From the NCBI GenBank assembly GCA_018607835.1, contig JABBAS010000001.1:2197-66196 (forward strand): a DNA stretch of 64,000 bases. The letters are read 5' to 3'. Below, in pieces: positions 20,481 through 28,762 of the stretch; the first letter of the stretch is position 1; every line of letters starts with the position of its first letter. The notes below the pieces were generated by a model, which worked only from the letters and a program-made list of their open reading frames with translations, searched no databases and was not told the origin of the DNA. A program made the position numbers and the translations under genes. This DNA comes from Methylobacillus sp. (GTDB lineage Bacteria > Pseudomonadota > Gammaproteobacteria > Burkholderiales > Burkholderiaceae_C).

Positions 20481-21212
20481 GTGCCGCGTATTTATTGCCC
20501 CGACCCGTTGTTGACACACACCGCACTTGGCCTACCGCGCGAGGCAAGTCGTCACATACAGGTCCTGCGTATGCAACCGGGTATGGCGGTCACCCTATTT
20601 GATGGACGCGGTGGTGAGTTCGAGGCCACGATTACAGCCATGGGTAGGCAAGCGGTCGACGTGCTTGTCGGCACCCACCAGCCCCACGAGCGTGAAGCCG
20701 CTCACGCGGTGCATCTGGCCGTGTGCATGCCCGCCAATGAGCGCATGGACTGGTTGGTTGAAAAAGCCACCGAGCTGGGCGTCCAACGCATCACCCCACT
20801 CATGGCACAGCGCAACGTCGTGCGTCTACAAGGCGAGCGGGCCCAAAAGAAACAAGCGCATTGGCGGGCGGTCGCTATCGCGGCGTGTGAGCAATGCGGG
20901 CGCAACCAAGTGCCCGTTGTCGACGCGCCAGTCACGCTAGCGCAGTGGCTACGCGATCAGGCGCTGCCCACAACAGGCGACGTGGATGCACACCGTGTTG
21001 TTCTATCCCTCACAGACACGCAGACGGCCGGTAGTGTGACGCCGGCGTCCGGTGCCACGCGCGCGCTAATCGGGCCTGAAGGCGGTCTGACGCCAGAGGA
21101 AGAAGCCAGCGCCCAGCAACAAGGCTTTGCCCGGGTCCAGCTCGGTCCGCGCGTCTTGCGCACCGAAACCGCTGCGTTGGCGGCACTGATGCATTTCGGT
21201 CACCTCGGCTGA
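20481..21212 (+). CDS. rsmE: 16S rRNA (uracil1498-N3)-methyltransferase
   Basis: SPOUT-class methyltransferase that makes m3U1498 in 16S rRNA. It has an N-terminal PUA-like segment (HIQVLRMQPGMAVTLFDGRGGEFEA) and a C-terminal knotted SPOUT domain: KATELGVQRITPL, IGPEGGLTPEEE and LGPRVLRTETAALAAL. Length is 243 aa. The GTG start directly follows the amgK stop without a gap, so it is coupled to amgK. Confidence 0.95.
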   Translation: MPRIYCPDPLLTHTALGLPREASRHIQVLRMQPGMAVTLFDGRGGEFEATITAMGRQAVDVLVGTHQPHEREAAHAVHLAVCMPANERMDWLVEKATELGVQRITPLMAQRNVVRLQGERAQKKQAHWRAVAIAACEQCGRNQVPVVDAPVTLAQWLRDQALPTTGDVDAHRVVLSLTDTQTAGSVTPASGATRALIGPEGGLTPEEEASAQQQGFARVQLGPRVLRTETAALAALMHFGHLG

Positions 21213-21258
21213 AAGCGTGCGCCAAGTTAAGCCCCCACACATGGGATGGTGACGGTAG

Positions 21259-21280
21259 AATATTAGCTATCACTAATATT
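21259..21280. promoter_or_regulatory. Palindromic operator candidate upstream of the MFS gene
   Basis: Perfect 8-bp inverted repeat AATATTAG / CTAATATT with a 6-bp spacer (CTATCA), 33 bp before the MFS start codon. This is the size and position of a dimeric repressor site overlapping a promoter (MarR- or ArsR-type are possibilities). No regulator gene is adjacent. Confidence 0.6.
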
Positions 21281-21312
21281 TTGGCGGCTGCGAGGCATGC
21301 GCGTGGACATAT

Positions 21313-22491
21313 ATGAACCGTAATCTCTGGTTGCTCGCACTAGCTCAGGGCCTCTTTCTCACCAACAACGTGGTGTTTATTGGCATCAACGGCTTGGTTG
21401 GTTTGGCCCTTGCACCCGTTGGCTGGATGGCCACATTGCCGATTACCGGCTACGTGGTGGGCAGTGCCTTGTCTACCGGCTTGGTGGCGAAGTCGCAGCA
21501 GCGTTGGGGCCGACGCGTCTCGTTCCAACTGGGCTTACTTGCCGCAATCGCCTCGGCCTTACTTTGTGCCCTTGCCACCGTATGGCAGACGTTCTACTTG
21601 CTGATTGCGGCAACGATGCTGGCGGGTTACTACAGCGCCAACGCCCAGCTTTATCGATTTGCTGCGGCCGAGCTGGCTGGCAGCATGGCCAAAGAAAAAG
21701 CCATTTCACTGGTCTTAGCTGGTGGCTTAGCGGGGGCGATCGTCGGGCCTAATATGGCCGCCTACACCCGCGACTTAACCAGCACCCCTTTTACGGGAGC
21801 CTACATTGCCTTGGCGGTTGCCGGCGTGCTGTCGCTCTTTGTAGTCGGTAAAATTCGCTTCCCTGAAGTCCCCAAGCGCGGCCCCAATGACGCCGTCGGG
21901 CGACCCTTGCGTGTGATCATGCGTCAACCCGTCTTTATCATCGCCGTCGGCGGTGCGGCACTCGGCTACGGCGTGATGAATCTGCTCATGGCCGCCACGC
22001 CTTTGGCCATGCAAGTCTGCGGTATGAGCTTTGACAACACGGCAGTGGTGCTGGAATGGCATGTCATCGGGATGTTTGCGCCTGGCTTTTTCACCGGTCA
22101 CTTGATACAGCGTTTTGGCGTGTTGCGCATCATGGGCGTGGGCGTCTTACTCAACCTAGCCTGTATCGCGATTGCACTGACTGGTGAAGACCTCACGCAT
22201 TTCACCATCGCTCTGTTTGTGCTGGGTATCGGCTGGAACTTTTTGTTCACGGGTGGCACCGCGTTGGCGCTAGAAACCTATAGACCCGAGGAGAAGGACA
22301 AGGCGCAAGGCGCTATTAATTTCGTCACGTTTGTGTGTATGGCCGTCAGCTCTTTTGCCTCCGGTGCGGTGATCTCTACCCAAGGCTGGGCTTGGCTCAA
22401 CGTGGGCGCCATACTCCCCGTTGCATTAACGGGAATGGGTCTGTGGTGGCTAGCCCTGCAACACCGCGCGCCACCTGCGCCGTCGGCTTAA
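21313..22491 (+). CDS. Major facilitator superfamily transporter
   Basis: 392-aa integral membrane protein with about 12 hydrophobic segments in two halves. The central loop is near KIRFPEVPKRGPNDAVGRP. An arginine-rich loop between early helices (QQRWGRRVSF) fits the MFS motif A position. The substrate is not readable; drug or metabolite efflux is common for single-gene MFS of this type. It is a single-gene unit, and the palindrome just upstream suggests ligand-induced expression. Confidence 0.85.
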   Translation: MNRNLWLLALAQGLFLTNNVVFIGINGLVGLALAPVGWMATLPITGYVVGSALSTGLVAKSQQRWGRRVSFQLGLLAAIASALLCALATVWQTFYLLIAATMLAGYYSANAQLYRFAAAELAGSMAKEKAISLVLAGGLAGAIVGPNMAAYTRDLTSTPFTGAYIALAVAGVLSLFVVGKIRFPEVPKRGPNDAVGRPLRVIMRQPVFIIAVGGAALGYGVMNLLMAATPLAMQVCGMSFDNTAVVLEWHVIGMFAPGFFTGHLIQRFGVLRIMGVGVLLNLACIAIALTGEDLTHFTIALFVLGIGWNFLFTGGTALALETYRPEEKDKAQGAINFVTFVCMAVSSFASGAVISTQGWAWLNVGAILPVALTGMGLWWLALQHRAPPAPSA

Positions 22492-22512
22492 CGCTTGCGC
22501 GGGTGCGGCGCT

Positions 22513-23094
22513 TTAGGTATGAAACTTAAATACCGCTGTACTGGCCGTGAGGTTAGGTAGCCAACGGCGCGGCGTACCGCCATGCAAACCAAACCCTTCG
22601 GCGATGCGTAGGTTGTTGGCCTGGGCGAGCACCTCGAAGTCGGCAAATGTACCCACGCGAATGTTGGGCGTGTTGTACCACTGATACGGCAAACGCTTGG
22701 TGACCGGCATGCGACCCAACAAGACTTGCAAGCGGTTGGGCCAGTGGGCGAAGTTCGGGAAAGAAACAATACCAATACGCCCAACACGCGCCGTCTCCCG
22801 CAACATGACCTCGGCGTTGCGTAGGTGCTGCAAGGTATCCAATTGCAACACCACATCAAACGACTGGTCTTCAAACATTTGAAGGCCCTCGTCCAAATTC
22901 AACTGCAACACATTCACACCACGGGCAATACAAGCCGCTACTTTACTGTCATCGATTTCGACGCCATAGCCATGGCATTGCCGTGTGTTTTGCAAATGCG
23001 CCAAAAAGCGGCCATCCCCACAGCCCAAGTCCAATACCCGCGCACCCACCGGGACCAAGGCGGCAAGCGCCAACATGCTGTCATCACCGCTCAT
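22513..23094 (-). CDS. metW: Methionine biosynthesis protein MetW
   Basis: SAM-dependent methyltransferase-fold protein of 193 aa with motif [14 protein letters not shown] and the MetW-typical region [31 protein letters not shown]. MetW works with MetX to acylate homoserine in proteobacteria. I start at ATG 23094, which has the Shine-Dalgarno AGAGGTG and overlaps the metX stop by 11 bp. The longer track start is unneeded. It is co-transcribed with metX, so under the same riboswitch. Confidence 0.93.
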   Translation of the reverse strand: MSGDDSMLALAALVPVGARVLDLGCGDGRFLAHLQNTRQCHGYGVEIDDSKVAACIARGVNVLQLNLDEGLQMFEDQSFDVVLQLDTLQHLRNAEVMLRETARVGRIGIVSFPNFAHWPNRLQVLLGRMPVTKRLPYQWYNTPNIRVGTFADFEVLAQANNLRIAEGFGLHGGTPRRWLPNLTASTAVFKFHT

Positions 23095-24262
23095 GGGACA
23101 CCTCTTTGTCAAAGTACGCACGAACCGCGCTGTGGTAGCGCCCATCGTCCAACAAGAATGCATCATGGCCGTGCGGGGCGTCTATCTCCGCATACGACAC
23201 CCGCCGCTGGTTATGCAGCAAGGCACGCACCAGCTCACGACTGCGACTGGGTGCGAAGCGCCAATCCGTCGTAAAACTCACGACTAGAAACGAGGCCTTC
23301 ACCTGCCCAAGGGCCGCCGTAAGGCTGCCGCCGTAGGACTTGGCGGGGTCAAAATAATCCAATGCGCGGGTGATCAGCAAGTAGGTGTTGGCGTCAAAGT
23401 ATTCCGCAAACTTATCCCCCTGATAGCGCAAATAACTTTCAATTTCAAACTCAACAGCCTGCGTGCTGAACTGGAAATCCCGCTCTGGCCCGGTTGACGC
23501 TTGGGTTACGTCGTTCGCGAGTTGGCGCAAACGGCGACCAAATTTCTCGTTCATTACGTCGTCGCTCAGATAGGTGATGTGTCCAATCATCCTCGCGATA
23601 CGCAAGCCACGGCGTGGCAATGTGTCATGCGCGTGGTAATGGCCCTCGTGAAAGTCAGGGTCGGTCACGATCGCGCGTCTAGCCACCTCGTTGAAGGCAA
23701 TGTTTTCAGCGGTTAAGTTAGCCGCACTCGCTACGACAACCGCATGGCGCACACGGTCCGGATACTGCATGGCCCAACTCGTTGCCTGCATACCGCCCAA
23801 GCTGCCGCCCATCACGGCGGCCAACTGCGCAATGCCTAAGGCATCTAGTAACGCCGCCTGCGCATTGACCCAGTCCTCTACCGTCACAACGGGGAAGTCG
23901 GCGCCCCACATCCGGCCCGTTTCGGGGTTAAGCGTTGTCGGCCCACTCGAGCCGAAACAAGAGCCGATGTTGTTAACACCAATCACAAAAAATCGATCGG
24001 TATCAACGGGTTTGCCTGGGCCCACCATGTTGTCCCACCACCCTTCGCTTTTAGCTCGCACCGTGCCATCTTCCTCAACATACACACCCGCAACGTGGTG
24101 CGAGGCGTTCAGGGCGTGGCAAATGAGTACCGCGTTGCTCTTATCAGCACACAATTCCCCATACGTCTCGTAGGCTATCTCGTAGCTGGGCAAGACCGCG
24201 CCACTCTGCAACGCGAGCGGCTCGCTGATACGCAGCGTTTTAGTTTCGGCAATTAGTGGCAT
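23084..24262 (-). CDS. metX: Homoserine O-acyltransferase (MetX)
   Basis: Alpha/beta-hydrolase-fold enzyme that acylates homoserine as the first dedicated step to methionine (acetyl or succinyl donor not decided here). The nucleophile elbow is GGSLGGMQ (Ser near residue 149). Asp in [11 protein letters not shown] and His in [10 protein letters not shown] complete the triad. I start at [10 protein letters not shown] (392 aa); the track ORF wrongly extends 73 residues through the leader RNA. No good Shine-Dalgarno precedes the ATG; a U-run hairpin occupies that place. Followed by metW. Confidence 0.95.
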   Translation of the reverse strand: MPLIAETKTLRISEPLALQSGAVLPSYEIAYETYGELCADKSNAVLICHALNASHHVAGVYVEEDGTVRAKSEGWWDNMVGPGKPVDTDRFFVIGVNNIGSCFGSSGPTTLNPETGRMWGADFPVVTVEDWVNAQAALLDALGIAQLAAVMGGSLGGMQATSWAMQYPDRVRHAVVVASAANLTAENIAFNEVARRAIVTDPDFHEGHYHAHDTLPRRGLRIARMIGHITYLSDDVMNEKFGRRLRQLANDVTQASTGPERDFQFSTQAVEFEIESYLRYQGDKFAEYFDANTYLLITRALDYFDPAKSYGGSLTAALGQVKASFLVVSFTTDWRFAPSRSRELVRALLHNQRRVSYAEIDAPHGHDAFLLDDGRYHSAVRAYFDKEVSHER

Positions 24263-24267
24263 GGCAC

Positions 24268-24300
24268 AAAAAACCCGGTGAACCAAAAACGGGGCCGGGT
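24268..24300 (-). terminator. Terminator-like hairpin between the SAM-II RNA and metX
   Basis: On the minus strand, ACCCGG pairs with CCGGGT over a 16-nt loop and is followed at once by six U, ending 5 nt before the metX ATG. The stem is short (6 bp), so termination strength is uncertain. Its position suggests control of read-through or of ribosome access. Confidence 0.5.
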
Positions 24301-24314
24301 GGTGCCTGAGCGGT

Positions 24315-24370
24315 CCGTTTTTAGCTGAATTTATAAAAGGCGCCCGCAAGCCGGAGCAAATCAGCGCAAT
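24315..24370 (-). ncRNA. SAM-II riboswitch
   Basis: Read on the minus strand, the leader has the SAM-II core in order: GCGCTGATTT, a C-rich loop with CCGG, CTTGCGGGCGCC, ATAAAT, then CAGCTAAAAACGG. P1 forms from GCGCU with GGCGC. The pseudoknot can form between loop CCG and the 3' CGG, the pairing that usually masks ribosome access. SAM-II RNAs are known upstream of metX and metA, mostly in Alphaproteobacteria and marine sequences. An extended -10 just upstream would start transcription at the first base of P1. Confidence 0.85.
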
Positions 24371-24373
24371 GAC

Positions 24374-24382
24374 AGTATAGCA
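24374..24382 (-). promoter_or_regulatory. Extended -10 promoter for the metX leader
   Basis: TGCTATACT on the minus strand matches TGnTATAAT with one mismatch. The expected start is about 7 nt downstream, at the 5' strand of riboswitch helix P1. No good -35 is seen, as is common with extended -10 promoters. Confidence 0.6.
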
Positions 24383-24473
24383 ATGCCTGGCCCCAGCACG
24401 CCCAGCACGCTTGGCACCCGGGCCAAACGACCGTCTCAACCGCCGCACCAATCCAGCGCGCCAGTCATGGTTT

Positions 24474-24489
24474 TGGCGCATAAATTGCT
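24474..24489 (+). promoter_or_regulatory. Sigma-54 (RpoN) promoter of amtB
   Basis: TGGCGC, 5 nt, then TTGCT: GG and GC are separated by exactly 10 bp, as needed for -24/-12 recognition. It is 74 bp before the amtB start codon. RpoN/NtrC control of ammonium transporters is established in proteobacteria. I see only half-site-like GCACCA sequences for NtrC, not a clear palindrome. Confidence 0.75.
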
Positions 24490-24562
24490 TGCTTTTTGGG
24501 CGCAGGGCTTAAAGCGCCCATTTTTGCACCAAAAACAAACATAAGCACCAGGAAATCACGGT

Positions 24563-25765
24563 ATGGACGCACTACAACAGGGCGCAGACGCGCTATTTAT
24601 ACTCCTTGGCGGCATCATGGTGCTCGCTATGCATGCGGGTTTCGCGTTCCTTGAGTTGGGAACCGTTCGCAAGAAAAGCCAAGTTAACGCCTTGGTCAAA
24701 ATCTTGGTGGATTTCTCCGTTTCAACGGTGGTCTATTTTCTGGTGGGCTACGGTGTCGCATACGGCACGCACTTCTTTATAGGCGCGGAGCAGCTCGCCC
24801 AGCAAAATGGTTATGAGCTGGTGAAGTTCTTCTTCCTGCTGACATTTGCCGCAGCGATTCCCGCGATTATCTCTGGCGGCATCGCTGAGCGCGCCAAGTT
24901 TTGGCCGCAATTGATTGCCACCGCCGTCATCGTCGGATTCGTTTACCCGTTCTTTGAGGGCATCATGTGGAATGGCAATTTCGGCGTACAAGCGTGGCTG
25001 GAAGCGCAGTTTGGTGCGGCGTTCCACGACTTCGCTGGCTCAGTTGTCGTCCACTCCGTGGGCGGTTGGATCGCTCTGCCTGCGGTATTGCTGTTGGGCG
25101 CCCGCCATAACCGTTATCGTAAAGACGGCTCACTCAGCGCACACCCACCGTCAAGCATTCCTTTCCTTGCGCTGGGCGCTTGGATATTGTGCGTCGGCTG
25201 GTTTGGCTTCAATGTGATGAGTGCACAACGGCTAGAAAATATTTCTGGCCTGGTTGCCGTGAACTCCTTAATGGCCATGGTGGGTGGCACCTTGGCAGCA
25301 CTCATCGCTGGCAAAAATGACCCGGGCTTCGTTCACAACGGCCCCCTGGCCGGCTTGGTGGCCGTCTGTGCGGGCTCGGACATCATGCATCCCCTGGGCG
25401 CACTCATGGTCGGGGTGGTTGCGGGCTTACTCTTTGTTTGGTTATTTACCCGCGTACAAAACAAATGGAAAATCGATGACGTCTTAGGTGTGTGGCCATT
25501 ACACGGCTTATGCGGCACATGGGGCGGCATTGCCGCGGGGATCTTTGGGTCCACCAGCTTTGGCGGACTGGGCGGCGTGTCGTTTATGACCCAAGTGATC
25601 GGCTCCCTCATGGGGTTGATCTGGGCCGTGGCGGGCGGCTTTGTTGTGTATGCGGTGCTGCGCGCCGCCATGGGCCTGCGCCTATCAGCTGAAGAGGAAT
25701 ACGCAGGCGCCGACCTGACCATTCATCACATCAGCGCCACCCCGGAACGTGAAACCAACTGGTAA
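24563..25765 (+). CDS. amtB: Ammonium transporter
   Basis: Eleven-helix Amt/MEP channel for ammonium uptake, 400 aa. The twin pore histidines are in HDFAGSVVVHSVGG (first His near residue 155-165) and HGLCGTWGG (near 313). The signature FAAAIPAIISGGIAERAKF is present. The N-terminus starts directly with the first core helix, with no cleaved leader visible. Shine-Dalgarno AGGA lies upstream. Unlike many proteobacterial loci there is no glnK beside it. Expression probably rises under nitrogen limitation via the sigma-54 promoter. Confidence 0.95.
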   Translation: MDALQQGADALFILLGGIMVLAMHAGFAFLELGTVRKKSQVNALVKILVDFSVSTVVYFLVGYGVAYGTHFFIGAEQLAQQNGYELVKFFFLLTFAAAIPAIISGGIAERAKFWPQLIATAVIVGFVYPFFEGIMWNGNFGVQAWLEAQFGAAFHDFAGSVVVHSVGGWIALPAVLLLGARHNRYRKDGSLSAHPPSSIPFLALGAWILCVGWFGFNVMSAQRLENISGLVAVNSLMAMVGGTLAALIAGKNDPGFVHNGPLAGLVAVCAGSDIMHPLGALMVGVVAGLLFVWLFTRVQNKWKIDDVLGVWPLHGLCGTWGGIAAGIFGSTSFGGLGGVSFMTQVIGSLMGLIWAVAGGFVVYAVLRAAMGLRLSAEEEYAGADLTIHHISATPERETNW

Positions 25766-25790
25766 GCACTCGGGAAAACACGTAGAAGGC

Positions 25791-25908
25791 GGCGGCAAAT
25801 CGGCATTGCCGCCACACTTTGCGGGCAATTACGACGCGCGTCTCGACAGATTAACACTAAGTCGTTGTTTTCCCGTGATAATAAGTTAGCGCAACGAGGA
25901 TGTTGCGC
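25791..25908 (+). other. Two hairpins in the amtB-RRM gap
   Basis: GGCGGCAA / TTGCCGCC (25791-25813, 8-bp stem, 7-nt loop) lies just after amtB and may be a weak terminator without a T tract. GCGCAAC / GTTGCGC (25889-25908, 7-bp stem, 6-nt loop) lies ~110 bp before the RRM gene start and could sit in its 5' leader. No function is proven. Confidence 0.45.
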
Positions 25909-26015
25909 GTGTTTGAGGTGATAGGCCAGTTTTGCGCGCCCCGACGAAGTCAATTTAGTTTGTGCTTGTGGGACTTCCATCGCTTTAGTAGTGTGTTTTT
26001 TTGAGGAGTCCCAAG

Positions 26016-26387
26016 ATGGGCAACAAACTGTACGTCGGCAACCTGCCTTACACCGTCCGTGATGACGACCTTAGCCAATCTTTTGGCGAGTTCGGCACGG
26101 TCACCAGCGCCAAAGTCATGATGGAACGTGACACCGGCCGCTCAAAAGGTTTCGGTTTTGTCGAAATGGCTGATGATGCGCAAGCACAAGCCGCAATCAA
26201 TGGCATGAACGGCCAAGCTTTAGGCGGCCGCAATTTGGTCGTTAACGAAGCACGTCCAATGGAGCCACGTCCCCCCCGCACCGGCGGTTTCGGTGGCGGC
26301 AATGACGGTTTCCGCAGCCCATACGGCGGCGGTGGCCGACGTGATGGCGGCGGTGGTGGTGGTGGCGGCGGTCGCGGTGGCTACTAA
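26016..26387 (+). CDS. Glycine-rich RRM RNA-binding protein
   Basis: Single RNA-recognition motif (residues 1-82) with RNP2 LYVGNL and RNP1 KGFGFVEM, followed by a Gly/Arg-rich tail (GGGGRRDGGGGGG). At 123 aa it resembles cold-inducible RNA-binding proteins of cyanobacteria and many Proteobacteria. Start at MGNKLYVG is fixed by the strong Shine-Dalgarno GAGGAG 7 nt upstream. The leader to the previous gene is ~250 bp. It likely acts as an RNA chaperone; targets are unknown. Confidence 0.93.
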   Translation: MGNKLYVGNLPYTVRDDDLSQSFGEFGTVTSAKVMMERDTGRSKGFGFVEMADDAQAQAAINGMNGQALGGRNLVVNEARPMEPRPPRTGGFGGGNDGFRSPYGGGGRRDGGGGGGGGGRGGY

Positions 26388-26425
26388 GCCCTGATACTGC
26401 CAGCGCCCTCGTGGCGTTCGCTTTG

Positions 26426-26459
26426 AAACCGGCTCACACCTCGTGTCAGCCGGTTTTTT
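26426..26459. terminator. Bidirectional intrinsic terminator
   Basis: AAACCGGCT / AGCCGGTTT stem extended by ACAC/GTGT, followed by a T tract on the plus strand and an A tract on the other side. It separates convergent RRM and lptC genes; lptC's stop lies at its edge. Confidence 0.9.
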
Positions 26460-27126
26460 ATTGGGTGCGTGGCTGAAAAACGGCGCGTACGTGCCCCTGC
26501 CACTCCGTAATGCCCGTCACGTTCTGGAAGACCATGCTGTCGCCAGTCACCACATCTTTGCCGCTGGTCACGCGCGATGGCGTTAAGGCTCTGAGTATGT
26601 CGGTGCCCGTGTCCATACGTAGGTGCTCGCCCTCTATAACCACCTGTTCGCGATTCGGCCGAATGTGCGTAACCACCGCGTTGCCTGTTAATTCATAAAC
26701 GGTTTGCCCGTCATCAATAAGCGCACGCTTCGCTCTCCCAACCGTTATGGCAGCACCATCGCCCCAAGAGCGGATGCGCGGATTGGTGATCAGCATGTTC
26801 CCGGTCGCCGGTACGTGCGTTCCGGTATCGCCAAATACCTCTGCCGTTAACTGCCCCGCTTCATTGAAGCTGCGCGACACGAAGTTGACGAGGTAATCGT
26901 CAGGCACGTTGCTGCGCACTGCGCTCGGCGCTGACACCTCAAACGTCGGCGTTACCCGCAACAACCAAAAAGACGCCCCCGCCAAGCCAACCATCAAGGC
27001 CAAAGGCACATAGGCCACGAGTGCATCCAGTGCACTATGAAGCGGGCGACTTCGGACTTGGCCTCTGACGCCCTGCCCCTCGGGGGGCGCTAGCGCGTTC
27101 AGCGCAGTCACAACAGGTGGCGCCAT
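26458..27126 (-). CDS. lptC: LPS export protein LptC
   Basis: Bitopic inner-membrane protein linking the LptBFG transporter to periplasmic LptA. One transmembrane segment is at ~36-57 (VAYVPLALMVGLAGASFWLL). A periplasmic beta-jellyroll follows (PDDYLVNFVSRSFNEAGQLTAEVFGD). Length is 222 aa with an unusually long N-terminal cytoplasmic stretch of ~33 residues. It is 3 bp after kdsC. The usual next genes lptA and lptB are not here; the transcript ends at a terminator. Confidence 0.88.
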   Translation of the reverse strand: MAPPVVTALNALAPPEGQGVRGQVRSRPLHSALDALVAYVPLALMVGLAGASFWLLRVTPTFEVSAPSAVRSNVPDDYLVNFVSRSFNEAGQLTAEVFGDTGTHVPATGNMLITNPRIRSWGDGAAITVGRAKRALIDDGQTVYELTGNAVVTHIRPNREQVVIEGEHLRMDTGTDILRALTPSRVTSGKDVVTGDSMVFQNVTGITEWQGHVRAVFQPRTQ

Positions 27127-27129
27127 GGG

Positions 27130-27681
27130 TTAGTGGCCCGCCTCATCCAGCAAAGCCGGGTAGGCACCGTTGGCCGTTAACACCAAGTCGCAGAGCTCGC
27201 GCACGGCGCCGCACCCAGCGCCGGCCTGCGGCACGTAGTTGGCCACTGCCAGCACATCGGGGTGGCCGGAGGCAGGCACACAGGCCAAGGGCGCTCGCCG
27301 CAACATGGGTAAGTCAGGCCAGTCATCACCCATCGCCGCCGCCGCTGACCAGTCTAAGCCCAGCGCCGCCAGCTTGGCTTGGGCTGCAGGCAACTTGTCT
27401 TCTGTTCCGTAAACCGCATGCAGCACACCCAGCGCGCCCAAGCGGTTGCGCAATGCGCCTGAGTCGCGCCCCGTAATAATCACCGGCGTGACGCCACAAC
27501 GCTGCAACAACTTGAGGCCATGGCCGTCCAGCGTATGGAACCGCTTTAAGGTCTCACCCGCTTCGGAAAACCATAGTCCACCATCGGTTAAGACGCCATC
27601 AACATCAAAAAAGACGACTTTTACATCTTTTGCACGTTGCAGGTCCGCTGGCTTAAACCGTGTCTTAGGCGTCATCGTCAT
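27130..27681 (-). CDS. kdsC: 3-deoxy-D-manno-octulosonate-8-phosphate phosphatase
   Basis: HAD-family phosphatase without a cap domain that releases phosphate from KDO-8-phosphate for LPS inner-core synthesis. Motif I is FFDVDGVLTDG, motif II VIITGRDS, and motif IV MGDDWPDLPML. Length is 183 aa, normal for KdsC tetramers. It lies between kdsD and lptC, in the usual order. Confidence 0.95.
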   Translation of the reverse strand: MTMTPKTRFKPADLQRAKDVKVVFFDVDGVLTDGGLWFSEAGETLKRFHTLDGHGLKLLQRCGVTPVIITGRDSGALRNRLGALGVLHAVYGTEDKLPAAQAKLAALGLDWSAAAAMGDDWPDLPMLRRAPLACVPASGHPDVLAVANYVPQAGAGCGAVRELCDLVLTANGAYPALLDEAGH

Positions 27682-27696
27682 ACCGTGATTCTCCTA

Positions 27697-28695
27697 TTAG
27701 ATGACTTTGGCACGCATCAAGTCGTTGGCATTGAGCGCGCCGACCAAGCGGCCATCGCCATCAACCACCAATAGGCTGGTCACCGCATTGGCCTCCATGA
27801 CATCTGCGGCCTCCGCCGCCAAAGCGTCCATCGGGATCACACGCGGGGCATTGCGCATCAGCGTCGCTGCCGTCATCGCTCGGAGGTCACCGCCGCCTTC
27901 AAGCAGTCGTCGTAAATCACCATCGGTGAATATGCCCACCGGTTGGTTTTGACTATTCACAATCGCGGTTGCACCCAGACCCTTGTCGCTCATCTCGCGC
28001 ATGACCTCTAAGCCCGTCGCCTCCGGTGTCACCGAGGGTATCTGCCCCTCTGTACGCATGATGTCATGTACGTGGGTGAGTAACTTGCGGCCCAGTGCGC
28101 CTCCTGGGTGCGAGCGCGCAAAGTCTGCTGGCTTGAATCCGCGGGCATCCAGCAGGGCGATCGCCAGCGCATCACCCAATGCCATTTGCACCGTGGTGCT
28201 CGCGGTTGGCGCCAAGTTGAGGGGGCATGCCTCTTTATCGACAGCGCTGTTCAGCACCCCATCCGCATAGCGGGCCAACGACGAGTCCGCGCCTCCTGTT
28301 AGCGCGATCAAGCCAATGCCCATGCGCTTGATCACAGGCAACACGGCATTCAGCTCATCGCTCTCACCGCTGTTACTGACCGCCAAGACCAAGTCATCGG
28401 CCGTGATCATGCCCAAATCCCCGTGGCTCGCTTCACCCGGATGGACAAAAAATGCCGGCGTCCCAGTAGACGCCAACGTCGCTGCAATTTTATTGCCCAC
28501 ATGGCCACTTTTCCCCATACCCATCACCACCACACGTCCCGTGCAGGCAAGGATGCGCGCAACAACCGCCGTAAAGCCGCCGTCCAGGCGGTCCGCCGCC
28601 TGCCGTAATGCGTTGGCTTCGATATCGAGTGCCGCCTTCGCAACCGTAACGGTTTGCGACAAGTCAAATGAAGGGGGTGTTTTTGCTAGCGTCAT
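27697..28695 (-). CDS. kdsD: D-arabinose-5-phosphate isomerase
   Basis: Converts ribulose-5-phosphate to arabinose-5-phosphate, the precursor of KDO. The N-terminal SIS domain holds MGMGKSGHVGNKIAATLASTG and the catalytic-His segment HPGEASHGDLGMI. Two C-terminal CBS domains follow (TLMRNAPRVIPMDALAAEAADVMEANAVTSLLVV). Length is 332 aa. It is the first gene of the kdsD-kdsC-lptC unit, divergent from the Kef gene over 67 bp. Confidence 0.95.
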   Translation of the reverse strand: MTLAKTPPSFDLSQTVTVAKAALDIEANALRQAADRLDGGFTAVVARILACTGRVVVMGMGKSGHVGNKIAATLASTGTPAFFVHPGEASHGDLGMITADDLVLAVSNSGESDELNAVLPVIKRMGIGLIALTGGADSSLARYADGVLNSAVDKEACPLNLAPTASTTVQMALGDALAIALLDARGFKPADFARSHPGGALGRKLLTHVHDIMRTEGQIPSVTPEATGLEVMREMSDKGLGATAIVNSQNQPVGIFTDGDLRRLLEGGGDLRAMTAATLMRNAPRVIPMDALAAEAADVMEANAVTSLLVVDGDGRLVGALNANDLMRAKVI

Positions 28696-28762
28696 GTACG
28701 AATTATCGGTGATTGATGCGGGGCTGTGCTCGTTCGCAGATTAGAACCGCTAACATGTTGGG

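Noticed and set aside
24263-24330. Glycine-riboswitch-like GCTCAGGCACC text in the metX leader
   Set aside because: Only a few bases match; the adjoining SAM-II core explains the leader better.
24263-24481. N-terminal extension of metX in the track
   Set aside because: Covers the SAM-II RNA and promoter; composition is unlike MetX and the family start [10 protein letters not shown] fits.
24440-24562. NtrC binding palindromes for amtB
   Set aside because: Only GCACCA half sites are seen, not in inverted order at a proper distance.
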